The notes under the pieces were generated by a model. It saw nothing but the letters and a program-made list of their open reading frames with translations, was not told the DNA's origin and did not search any database. A stretch of 5,885 nucleotides of DNA from an uncultured Oscillospiraceae bacterium (GTDB lineage Bacteria > Bacillota > Clostridia > Oscillospirales > Ruminococcaceae). Position numbers and translations under genes: made by a program. Below are positions 1-4,382 of this stretch, piece after piece. The DNA lies in assembly GCA_910584715.1 (NCBI GenBank), contig CAJUAN010000062.1, positions 1 through 5,885 on the forward strand, given 5' to 3'. Every line of letters starts with the position of its first letter. The stretch's first letter is position 1.

Positions 1-13
1 CCACATTTTACGC

Positions 14-42
14 AAAAAAGCTACCCTTTGGGGTGACTTTTT
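14..42 (+). terminator. Imperfect hairpin, probable intrinsic terminator
   Basis: AAAAAGCTACCC pairs with GGGTGACTTTTT across a TTTG loop, with one C.A mismatch and one G.U pair, so the A-run and T-run form the base of the stem. This is the usual shape of a bidirectional phage or operon-end terminator. It probably closes a transcription unit lying left of the window, which is not visible. Confidence 0.5.
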
Positions 43-54
43 CGACAGGCTGAG

Positions 55-87
55 CGGCAGCAGATCATATGCTGCCGTTTTTCTTTT
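55..87 (+). terminator. Intrinsic terminator
   Basis: CGGCAGCA (55-62) pairs perfectly with TGCTGCCG (70-77) around a 7-nt loop, followed directly by TTTTTCTTTT. It is a textbook rho-independent terminator and the second in tandem with the hairpin at 14-42. It strongly separates whatever lies upstream from the small genes that follow. Confidence 0.8.
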
Positions 88-358
88 GTCCGCTGATTTT
101 AGTTTGCGGAAACGTTCGGAAAACGCTGTGAGCAACGGTACTGTTGATTTTGGGAAAATCGATCTTAAAGGAATTTCCGCAGACGGCTATACCTTATATA
201 AAGCGGCGAAAACCGTCTATACGCAAAATCCCGAAATCACTTCGGATGAGCTTTTCGATAAAGAACTTGCGGAAGATTTGATACTGTACATCATTTTCAA
301 CGGTTTTTTGATCGCTGAAAACGGTATTAAAATTTTGGAATTGGAGGTTACAGAATGA
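86..358 (+). CDS. Unrecognised small protein, possibly 5'-truncated
   Basis: I do not recognise this gene. The frame encodes up to 90 residues, soluble and mixed in charge, with a hydrophobic stretch near residues 66-77 (LILYIIFNGFLI) that is too short to call a membrane helix with confidence. The farthest start in this frame is TTG at 86, inside the T-tract of the terminator at 55-87, so it is unlikely to be real. GTG at 128 is the next candidate but has no good ribosome site. The frame also stays open leftward to the window edge, so the gene may have lost its true 5' end. Its TGA overlaps the ATG of the next gene by 4 nt (ATGA), with GGAGG at 343-347 serving that gene. This argues that the two were a translationally coupled pair in a mobile-element operon. 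Function unknown. Confidence 0.5.
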   Translation: MSADFSLRKRSENAVSNGTVDFGKIDLKGISADGYTLYKAAKTVYTQNPEITSDELFDKELAEDLILYIIFNGFLIAENGIKILELEVTE

Positions 359-738
359 TCGGAGTTACTGTAAATCACGAGGGAAATACGCTGTTAATAT
401 CTCTCCCGACGGACGAACTGCATGACCATCTCGGCAGCATTGGGATAAATAAAGATATCCCCGTCGGCGGTACTGAGAATATCAATGTAAAAATTTATGC
501 CGATAACGATTTGGAAATTTAAAAAACGGTCTGCGGACGGCTTCTCCACGACGACAAAATTTCGCGGGTAAACGAGCTGTGCGAGCAGATAGAAAGCGCA
601 TGGCGAGTCGGGTACACCGATACGAACAAAGCCTTTGCAGAGCGCGGTCTGCACGGCGCAGAAGCAATGTCGGCGGCTGTTTCGAAAATGGATATTCAAG
701 CGCGGGAGGAAATAGAGCAGGAATTGAAAATGCAGTAA
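355..738 (+). pseudogene. Unrecognised mobile-element protein, broken by in-frame TAA
   Basis: ATG at 355 has GGAGG (343-347) 7 nt upstream and overlaps the preceding stop by 4 nt, so translation starts credibly. The frame begins MIGVTVNHEGNTLLISL and meets TAA at 520-522 after 55 codons. The same frame then runs open for another 71 codons to TAA at 736-738, and this part reads like ordinary protein (VNELCEQIESAW, then a charged helical C-terminus IQAREEIEQELKMQ). The simplest reading is one ~127-residue protein with a single nonsense substitution at codon 56. I cannot name the family. From memory, small proteins starting with a similar M-I-x-V-T-x-N-H-E-G pattern occur beside methylase and anti-restriction genes in Clostridia conjugative elements and phages; this is weak support only. 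A shortened 55-residue product is also possible. Confidence 0.65.
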
Positions 739-769
739 AAATTCTCACTCGTTGCAAAGGGGGTGAGAG

Positions 770-1543
770 ATGAAATTACTTGAACTGTTTGCCGGAACCC
801 GATCCGTTGGCAAGGCGTTTGAAAAACGGGGGCATAAGGTTTTCAGCGTCGATGTGGAAAAATCCTAATTTCAATTAAAAGCGTAGTCAAAAAATCTGCG
901 CAAAAATCATATACGAAAATTTTTGCTTGATTTTTTGAACGCTTTTTAATCGAAATTAGGATAAAGATTTTGAGAATATCGACCTTTACGACGATATTCT
1001 CAATGTTACCTCAAAACAGATACTTGACTGTTTCGGCAGACCCGATGTGATATGAGCAAGTCCTGACTGCTCCACATTTTCAATAGCGGCGATAAGCCGT
1101 CACAGAATTAAAAATCCCGTAACGGGAAGTCTTGACGCGGCAGTGATTACGCCAAATTCTGCGACAGGGTGAACAGGCACGTCCTGCAGCTCATAAGCGA
1201 GCTTGACCCGAAATATTTCTTTATTGAAAACCCACGCGGCGGGCTTAGAAAAATGGAGTATATGCAAGGCTTGCCGCGGTACACGGTAACTTACTGTCAG
1301 TACGGCGACGCGAGAATGAAGCCTACCGATATATGGACGAACCATCCTGCCCCGAATTTCAGACCTATGTGTCACAACGGCGACGACTGTCATACCGCCG
1401 CGCCGAGGGGGAGCAAAACGGGTACGCAGGGATTGAAAAATTCAAAGGAGAGAGCCAAAATACCGGAACAGTTATGTGACCACATTGCGAAAATATGCGA
1501 GGTGGATTACAGAAAATGTGTGGCTGACAGCAAAAGGAGGTGA
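770..1543 (+). pseudogene. Cytosine-5 DNA methyltransferase pseudogene (three lesions)
   Basis: The ancestral product would be a ~223-residue C5-cytosine DNA methyltransferase of the compact phage/ICE type, which methylates cytosine in DNA using S-adenosylmethionine. ATG at 770 follows AAAGGGGG (756-763). The N-terminus MKLLELFAGTRSVGKAF is motif I, the SAM-binding loop. The segment after 966 (DFENIDLYDDI) continues it; SPDC (1059-1070) is motif IV with the catalytic Cys at 1068-1070; FIENPRGG near 1222-1242 is motif VI. The C-terminal 134 codons include WTNHPAPNFRP and PRGSKTGTQGLKNSKERA and end at TGA 1541-1543. Three lesions break it: a ~100-bp hairpin insertion after codon 31 (863-965), TGA at 1053-1055 where the family has Trp just before A-S-P-D-C, and a 1-nt deletion at about 1140-1141. 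An internal GTG at 1169 keeps the last part open, but that fragment lacks motifs I and IV and cannot be an enzyme. The gene presumably protected element DNA from host restriction. Confidence 0.9.
863..962. mobile_element. Miniature palindromic insertion (MITE-like hairpin)
   Basis: A near-perfect inverted repeat interrupts the methyltransferase reading frame. From 862/962 inward the arms pair as ATCCTAATTTC (862-872) with GAAATTAGGAT (952-962); ATTAAAA (874-880) with TTTT(T)AAT (943-950); GCGT (881-884) with ACGC (939-942); TCAAAAAATC (887-896) with GATTTTTTGA (929-938); and GCAAAAAT (900-907) with ATTTTTGC (919-926). The loop is 11 nt. About 40 base pairs are broken only by one A.C mismatch, small bulges and a 3x2 internal loop. 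Removing 103 bp restores the frame as ...VEK-DFENIDLY.... This is consistent with an element of about 100 bp flanked by a 2-3 bp AA/AAA target duplication (860-862 and 963-965). It encodes nothing, so any mobility would need a transposase in trans. The family is unknown to me. Confidence 0.75.
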
Positions 1544-1803
1544 TTTTTACGGACAGCAGGAGAATTGAACAGCTGAAGAAGCAGTACCCGCCCGGTACAA
1601 GAGTGCAGCTCGACCGCATGGGCAGCGACGACCCGCGCCCGATAGAGTCGGGAACTAAGGGGACTGTAGTCGCAGTAGACGATGTGGGTACGGTACACTG
1701 CAATTTTGACAACGGACGCAGGTTCGGTATCTGCCCCGAAGCGGACAGCTTCCATAAAATAACCGAGCAGGAAGAAAATCAGGCTTTTGAAATGTCTATG
1801 TGA
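1540..1803 (+). CDS. DUF4314 domain protein, start codon apparently lost
   Basis: The product is a DUF4314-type protein, a small family of unknown function common in Firmicutes phages and conjugative elements. The recognisable core runs from about residue 16 to 75: YPPGTRVQLDRMG, then a GTKGTVVAVDDVGTVHCNF segment, then DNGRRFGICPEADSF. The only canonical start is GTG at 1540, which overlaps the upstream TGA but lies inside the ribosome site itself (AAAGGAGGTGA, 1533-1543). The correctly spaced codon is ACG at 1549-1551, 8 nt after GGAGG and in frame (ACG GAC AGC AGG AGA). I infer that ATG mutated to ACG, so the gene is likely silent or weakly expressed although the rest of the frame is intact. 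The 3' end is built into a terminator, and the TGA stop lies in its loop. The gene follows the methyltransferase with no gap, so both were one operon. Confidence 0.7.
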   Translation: MIFTDSRRIEQLKKQYPPGTRVQLDRMGSDDPRPIESGTKGTVVAVDDVGTVHCNFDNGRRFGICPEADSFHKITEQEENQAFEMSM

Positions 1804-1822
1804 TATTTCAAAAGCCTTTTTT
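1782..1822 (+). terminator. Intrinsic terminator overlapping a gene's 3' end
   Basis: GGCTTTTGAAAT (1782-1793) pairs perfectly over 12 bp with ATTTCAAAAGCC (1805-1816). The 11-nt loop contains the TGA stop of the DUF4314 gene, and TTTTTT (1817-1822) follows. The left arm encodes the protein's Q-A-F-E-M tail. It should stop transcription before the ribosome site at 1827-1834 of the next (truncated) gene, unless ribosomes reaching the stop codon melt the hairpin. Confidence 0.85.
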
Positions 1823-1839
1823 CGTGAAAGGAGGTTTTT

Positions 1840-1899
1840 ACAGCAGTAAAATATTTTGACTGCTTTGCGGGTATCGGCGGCTTCCGTTCTGTAATTTGA
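1840..1899 (+). pseudogene. N-terminal stub of a second cytosine-5 methyltransferase
   Basis: After a strong ribosome site GAAAGGAGG (1826-1834) the frame reads T-A-V-K-Y then FDCFAGIGGFRS-V-I-stop. F-D-C-F-A-G-I-G-G-F-R is motif I (SAM binding) of C5-cytosine DNA methyltransferases and normally lies at the extreme N-terminus, as here. The codon 5 nt after GGAGG is ACA (1840-1842), where ATG would be expected. The frame diverges from the family after about codon 17 and hits TGA at 1897-1899, so only ~5% of a normal enzyme remains. This looks like the edge of the old element, removed by a deletion or rearrangement at about 1890. It is unrelated in detail to the 770-1543 gene, which has FAGTRSVG instead. 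Confidence 0.8.
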
Positions 1900-1942
1900 A
1901 AAGCAAAATACAAAAACCGTAGTTAAAACACCAGTAAACAGA

Positions 1943-1993
1943 AAAAATGATCCCCGCCGCAAACTTCCGGAGAAGCCCGCGGCGGGGATTTTT
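1943..1993. terminator. Bidirectional intrinsic terminator
   Basis: ATCCCCGCCGC (1950-1960) pairs perfectly with GCGGCGGGGAT (1979-1989), with a small inner stem CTTC/GAAG (1964-1967, 1972-1975). T-tracts occur on both sides: TTTTT (1989-1993) on the + strand, and the complement of AAAAAA (1942-1947) on the - strand. Read leftward it ends the XRE regulator gene (stop at 2015). Read rightward it shields that gene from the mobile-element remnant. Confidence 0.9.
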
Positions 1994-2014
1994 GTGGAAA
2001 GAAAAATTAGCGGA

Positions 2015-2275
2015 TCAGCGTGTCAGGAGCAGGGAGTCATCACTATGTACGTCGTCGTTCTCCAGGGAATTAAGCAAGCCTGTGTCTATGTCGCAGGCAC
2101 TGCATAGTTTGATAGCCGTGTCAAACTTAGGATCTGAAACTCCGCGCTCGATATTGCTGATACACCTGTCGCTGATGCCGCATATCTCCGCAAGCTTTTC
2201 ACGGGAGTAGTGTTTCTTCTCCCGGTAACTGCGGACCATTGCTCCGAATTCTTCATGATAAGACAAAATTTTCAC
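2015..2275 (-). CDS. XRE/Cro-CI family HTH transcriptional regulator
   Basis: This is a compact DNA-binding regulator with a single HTH_3 (Cro/C1) domain at about residues 8-64. The second helix is SREKLAEICGIS (24-35), the recognition helix follows in DRCISNIERG (36-45), and the conserved S-D-P-K-F turn comes next. After the domain only an acidic/serine tail remains (ENDDVHSDDS), with no dimerisation or peptidase domain, so it is probably a homodimeric operator-binding repressor of phage or ICE type. GTG at 2275 gives 86 residues but sits inside the ribosome site (AGAGGTGA, 2279-2272). TTG at 2266 in the same frame has normal spacing and is the better start, giving 83 residues. The gene is monocistronic, with a promoter at about 2369-2398, a leader hairpin, and the terminator at 1943-1993. 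No intact target genes remain in the window, so its present regulon is unknown; autoregulation is plausible. Confidence 0.88.
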   Translation of the reverse strand: MKILSYHEEFGAMVRSYREKKHYSREKLAEICGISDRCISNIERGVSDPKFDTAIKLCSACDIDTGLLNSLENDDVHSDDSLLLTR

Positions 2276-2307
2276 CTCTCAAATATATATTAAGAGATAA
2301 ACGTGTA

Positions 2308-2337
2308 TGCCGACAGGAAGCGCACTTCCTGTCGGCA
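2308..2337. promoter_or_regulatory. Perfect 13-bp hairpin in the XRE gene leader
   Basis: TGCCGACAGGAAG (2308-2320) pairs exactly with CTTCCTGTCGGCA (2325-2337) around a CGCA loop. It lies 33 bp upstream of the XRE coding region and inside its predicted ~85-nt 5' leader. On the - strand no T-tract follows, so it is not a terminator for that gene. On the + strand AAAATTTTT follows, which is weak. It could be an mRNA-stabilising leader hairpin or, as a DNA palindrome, an operator for a dimeric regulator. Confidence 0.6.
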
Positions 2338-2368
2338 AAATTTTTAAAATATTCACAGGATACCTCTT

Positions 2369-2398
2369 AAAATAGACGTTATTTAAGGCTTTTGTCAA
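2369..2398 (-). promoter_or_regulatory. Probable sigma-A promoter of the XRE gene
   Basis: On the - strand a perfect TTGACA (-35; 2398-2393) is followed after 18 nt by TATTTT (-10; 2374-2369). Transcription would start near 2362, giving a leader of about 85 nt. An imperfect inverted repeat, CCTCTTAAAAT (2363-2373) versus ATTTAAGG (2381-2388), overlaps the -10 and spacer. A second pair, TTTGTC (2391-2396) and GACAAA (2415-2420), overlaps the -35. Either could be an operator. Confidence 0.55.
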
Positions 2399-2446
2399 AT
2401 ATCAATAGTTATCGGACAAACGGTATATTATAAGGAACCAACAGCA

Positions 2447-2641
2447 TTATTTAAGCGTAACAGCAATAAGTTCGTCTATTTTGCACCCCAGCACGGAGCA
2501 AATTCCATCAATATGCTTAAGCTTCAAAAAGGTGCAGGAATTACCGCATATAGCACAGATTGTCGAGGGCCGGATATACTGTGAATGTGGGTTTATTTTT
2601 TATTTCCGCAAATTAAACATTAAATCAACATACCTAATCAT
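2447..2641 (-). pseudogene. Broken HTH_26-like (Cro/C1) regulator
   Basis: Reading leftward from ATG at 2641, the frame begins MIRYVDLMFNLRK and meets TAA at 2602-2600 (codon 14). It then continues open for 50 codons: K-I-N-P-H-S-Q-Y-I, RPSTICAICGNSCTFLK, and a C-terminus of HIDGICSVLGCKIDEL before TAA at 2449-2447. The order fits small HTH_26-type regulators: an N-terminal helix, a recognition segment around R-P-S-T-I, then the conserved ending I-C-x-x-L-x-C-x-I-x-E-L. Compared with that pattern about four residues seem missing just before RPSTI, in the turn of the HTH, and codon 14 is nonsense. I infer a dead gene. The start has only a weak GGCGG-like site. It sits behind the intact XRE gene on the same strand. 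Confidence 0.6.
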
Positions 2642-2728
2642 ACCGCCGGTAAGCTCAGGAGCGACCGTAATTATGCAGGTTTTACTTTTAAAAGCTGCAA
2701 ATTCGGTCAAAATAGTGCGATTTTAACA

Positions 2729-2757
2729 TTGAAATGTACAGAAAAATGTGGTATAAT
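2729..2757 (+). promoter_or_regulatory. Sigma-A promoter of ilvE
   Basis: TTGAAA (2729-2734), a 17-nt spacer, and TATAAT (2752-2757) preceded by TGG, an extended -10. The start point would be near 2764, leaving a leader of only about 32 nt with AGGAAG (2782-2787) as ribosome site. There is no room for a T-box or other amino-acid-sensing leader, so attenuation-type control of this gene is unlikely. Confidence 0.85.
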
Positions 2758-2795
2758 AATGTTAACTTTTACAAAAAGGAAAGGAAGAATTACAA

Positions 2796-3884
2796 ATGAT
2801 GGAAATAAAGGTTACCAGGACGGAAGCTCCGAAAGCGAAACCCGAGGACGAAAGCAAGCTCAGCTTCGGCAAAATATTCACCGACCACATGTTCCTGATG
2901 AACTACGACGAGGGACAGGGCTGGCACGACGCGCGTATCGTCCCATACGGACCTATCCCCATGGATCCCGCTTCAATGTGCCTGCACTACGGTCAGGCCG
3001 ACTTCGAGGGAATGAAGGCCTACAGAACGTCTTCGGGCAGGATACAGCTTTTCCGCCCCGAAAAGAATATGGCAAGGCTCAACGTTTCCAACGACCGCCT
3101 CTGCATACCCAAGATAGACGAGGCTTTCGCTGTTGAAGCGGTAAAAACTCTCGTAAAGATCGACGAGGACTGGGTGCCTCACGCCGACGGAACATCCCTC
3201 TATATCCGTCCCTACATTTTCGCGGTAGACCCCATGCTTGGAGTACACCCCGCGAAGCACCTTATTTTCGCCATAATCATGTCCCCCGTTGGCGCGTACT
3301 ATGCGGACGGACTTGCTCCGGTAAAGATATATGTTGAGGAAAATTATGTCCGCGCGGTATCGGGCGGTACCGGCTTCACAAAGGCGGCGGCGAACTACGC
3401 TATTTCCCTCAAGGCTCAGGACGAAGCTGAAAAGCAGGGCTACGCCCAGGTGCTGTGGCTTGACGGCGTACACAAGAAGTACATCGACGAGGTAGGCGCG
3501 ATGAATGTGTTCTTTGTTGTGGACGGTGAGGTAATCACTCCCAGCCTTGACAGAGGCTCTATTCTCAGCGGCATTACGAGAATGTCCTGCATTGAGCTGC
3601 TGAAGTCCATGAACTACAAGGTGACCGAGCGCGATATCGAAATAGGCGAGCTTGTAAAGGCATACGACGAGGGCAAGTTCGACGAGGCTTTTGGTACCGG
3701 TACCGCGGCGGTAATTTCTCCCGTGGGCGAGCTCAAGTATGGAGACAAGGTAATGACCATAAACGGCGGCAAGATCGGCGCGATCTCCCAGAAGCTTTAC
3801 GACACTCTCACCGGTATCCAGTGGGGCAAGATAGAGGACACCCACAAGTGGACTGTTCCCGTAGGCGAGTGCTGTTGCAAGTAA
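2796..3884 (+). CDS. ilvE: Branched-chain amino acid aminotransferase
   Basis: A cytoplasmic, pyridoxal-phosphate-dependent class IV aminotransferase. It makes the last step of leucine, isoleucine and valine synthesis by moving the amino group from glutamate to the matching 2-oxo acid, and it is reversible for degradation. The 362 residues match the longer BCAT subtype. Visible signatures are HYGQADFEGMKAYR (64-77), FRPEKNMARLNVSNDR (86-101) with the phosphate-binding Arg region, SLYIRPYIFA (134-143), GGTGFTKAAANYA (190-202) with Lys196 as the likely Schiff-base lysine, QVLWLDG (218-224), EVGAMNVFFV (232-241), the class IV hallmark, and GTGTAAVISPVG near the C-terminus. Two adjacent ATGs (2796, 2799) could start it; AGGAAG at 2782-2787 fits either. 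It is monocistronic, with its own promoter and a terminator at 4050-4090. The tail E-C-C-C-K is unusual but lies outside the catalytic core. Confidence 0.97.
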   Translation: MMEIKVTRTEAPKAKPEDESKLSFGKIFTDHMFLMNYDEGQGWHDARIVPYGPIPMDPASMCLHYGQADFEGMKAYRTSSGRIQLFRPEKNMARLNVSNDRLCIPKIDEAFAVEAVKTLVKIDEDWVPHADGTSLYIRPYIFAVDPMLGVHPAKHLIFAIIMSPVGAYYADGLAPVKIYVEENYVRAVSGGTGFTKAAANYAISLKAQDEAEKQGYAQVLWLDGVHKKYIDEVGAMNVFFVVDGEVITPSLDRGSILSGITRMSCIELLKSMNYKVTERDIEIGELVKAYDEGKFDEAFGTGTAAVISPVGELKYGDKVMTINGGKIGAISQKLYDTLTGIQWGKIEDTHKWTVPVGECCCK

Positions 3885-4045
3885 ACTTGTTGCAAGGCTG
3901 AGCCTTGACCCTGAGTCACCCCCATTGTTAAATACTGTGAACATTTACTTTGCTGTGCCCCTTCAAGGGGGCGGTAGGGAATGTCAGGTAATCTACAATA
4001 ATATTTAGATCGTAAACGGCACGCCAATAGAGCTTAAATAGCATA
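3885..4045 (+). other. 160-nt ilvE 3' untranslated region with repeats
   Basis: No gene is supported here. TGTTGCAAG occurs at 3873-3881, spanning the end of ilvE, and again at 3888-3896. CAAGGCT/AGCCTTG (3893-3907) is a palindrome around one base. CCCC/GGGG (3958-3961, 3967-3970) forms a short hairpin, and CCTGA/TCAGG (3910-3914, 3984-3988) could enclose it. The stretch may be a dispersed intergenic repeat or a structured 3' UTR. I do not recognise it. Confidence 0.3.
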
Positions 4046-4049
4046 ACGG

Positions 4050-4090
4050 GGGAGCCTCCGAACGCTTTTCGGAGGCTTCCGTTTATTTTG
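4050..4090 (+). terminator. Intrinsic terminator of ilvE
   Basis: GGGAGCCTCCGAA (4050-4062) pairs with TTCGGAGGCTTCC (4068-4080) over 13 bp with one G.U pair and a 5-nt loop, followed by GTTTATTTTG. It ends ilvE transcription and insulates murA, which has its own promoter 150 bp further on. Confidence 0.9.
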
Positions 4091-4240
4091 ATTACAAAAC
4101 GGTTAAAATTTTAAATGGGATAAGTTAAAATAAACCAATTTTTCTATAAGTCTTGTGCAAAATGCACTAAAGATGTAAAATATTTCCCAAAAAAATGTGA
4201 TAAAAAACATTGAAAAAAGCTTTTATTTTGTCCGCGGTTA

Positions 4241-4249
4241 TGGTATAAT
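4241..4249 (+). promoter_or_regulatory. Extended -10 promoter of murA
   Basis: TGG-TATAAT (4241-4249) is a perfect -10 with the TGn extension. The -35 region 16-17 nt upstream (TTTTAT/TTTATT, 4221-4227) is poor, so the extension probably compensates. Transcription would start near 4256 and give a leader of about 125 nt before the TTG at 4383. Confidence 0.75.
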
Positions 4250-4282
4250 ATTAATGCTGTAAAAATAGGTTTGCTTTGTACA

Positions 4283-4333
4283 GCGCATACCTCCGCGCAA
4301 TATCACGGTCAGGGTATGCGCAAATTGTTTGCG
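4283..4333 (+). promoter_or_regulatory. murA leader with two overlapping hairpins
   Basis: GCGCATACC (4283-4291) pairs perfectly with GGTATGCGC (4313-4321). CGCAAA (4319-4324) pairs perfectly with TTTGCG (4328-4333). The two stems share bases 4319-4321, so they exclude each other. A third short stem, GCGGT/GCCGC, sits just before the ribosome site GGGAGAG (4368-4374). No T-tract follows any of them, so this is not an obvious attenuator. It may be a translational or stability element of the long leader. Confidence 0.4.
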
Positions 4334-4382
4334 AATATCCGTATTACCGCGGTCTCAGAGCCGCTTTGGGAGAGAATATTAG

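Noticed and set aside
863..962. Hairpin considered as a transcription terminator or as a CRISPR-type repeat
   Set aside because: The stem is AT-rich and ~40 bp with no T-tail, it occurs once, and it interrupts a reading frame that is restored by its removal. An insertion fits better.
1169..1543. Functional short methyltransferase from GTG 1169
   Set aside because: It lacks the SAM-binding motif I and the catalytic Cys motif IV, and no good ribosome site precedes it. It is the 3' part of the pseudogene.
1507..1962. - strand frame of 151 codons across the DUF4314 region
   Set aside because: It runs antisense to a recognisable DUF4314 protein and through two terminators, and shows no domain.
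2481..2726. + strand frame of 81 codons upstream of ilvE
   Set aside because: It has no ribosome site, and the opposite strand gives a better explanation (broken HTH_26-like regulator).
2758..2795. T-box or leader-peptide control of ilvE
   Set aside because: The leader after the TATAAT is only about 32 nt, with no hairpins or Leu/Val/Ile-rich peptide.
2973..3944. Long - strand open frame of 323 codons opposite ilvE
   Set aside because: It is the antisense shadow of a clear aminotransferase gene with conserved motifs. Its translation has no recognisable domain and no ribosome site.
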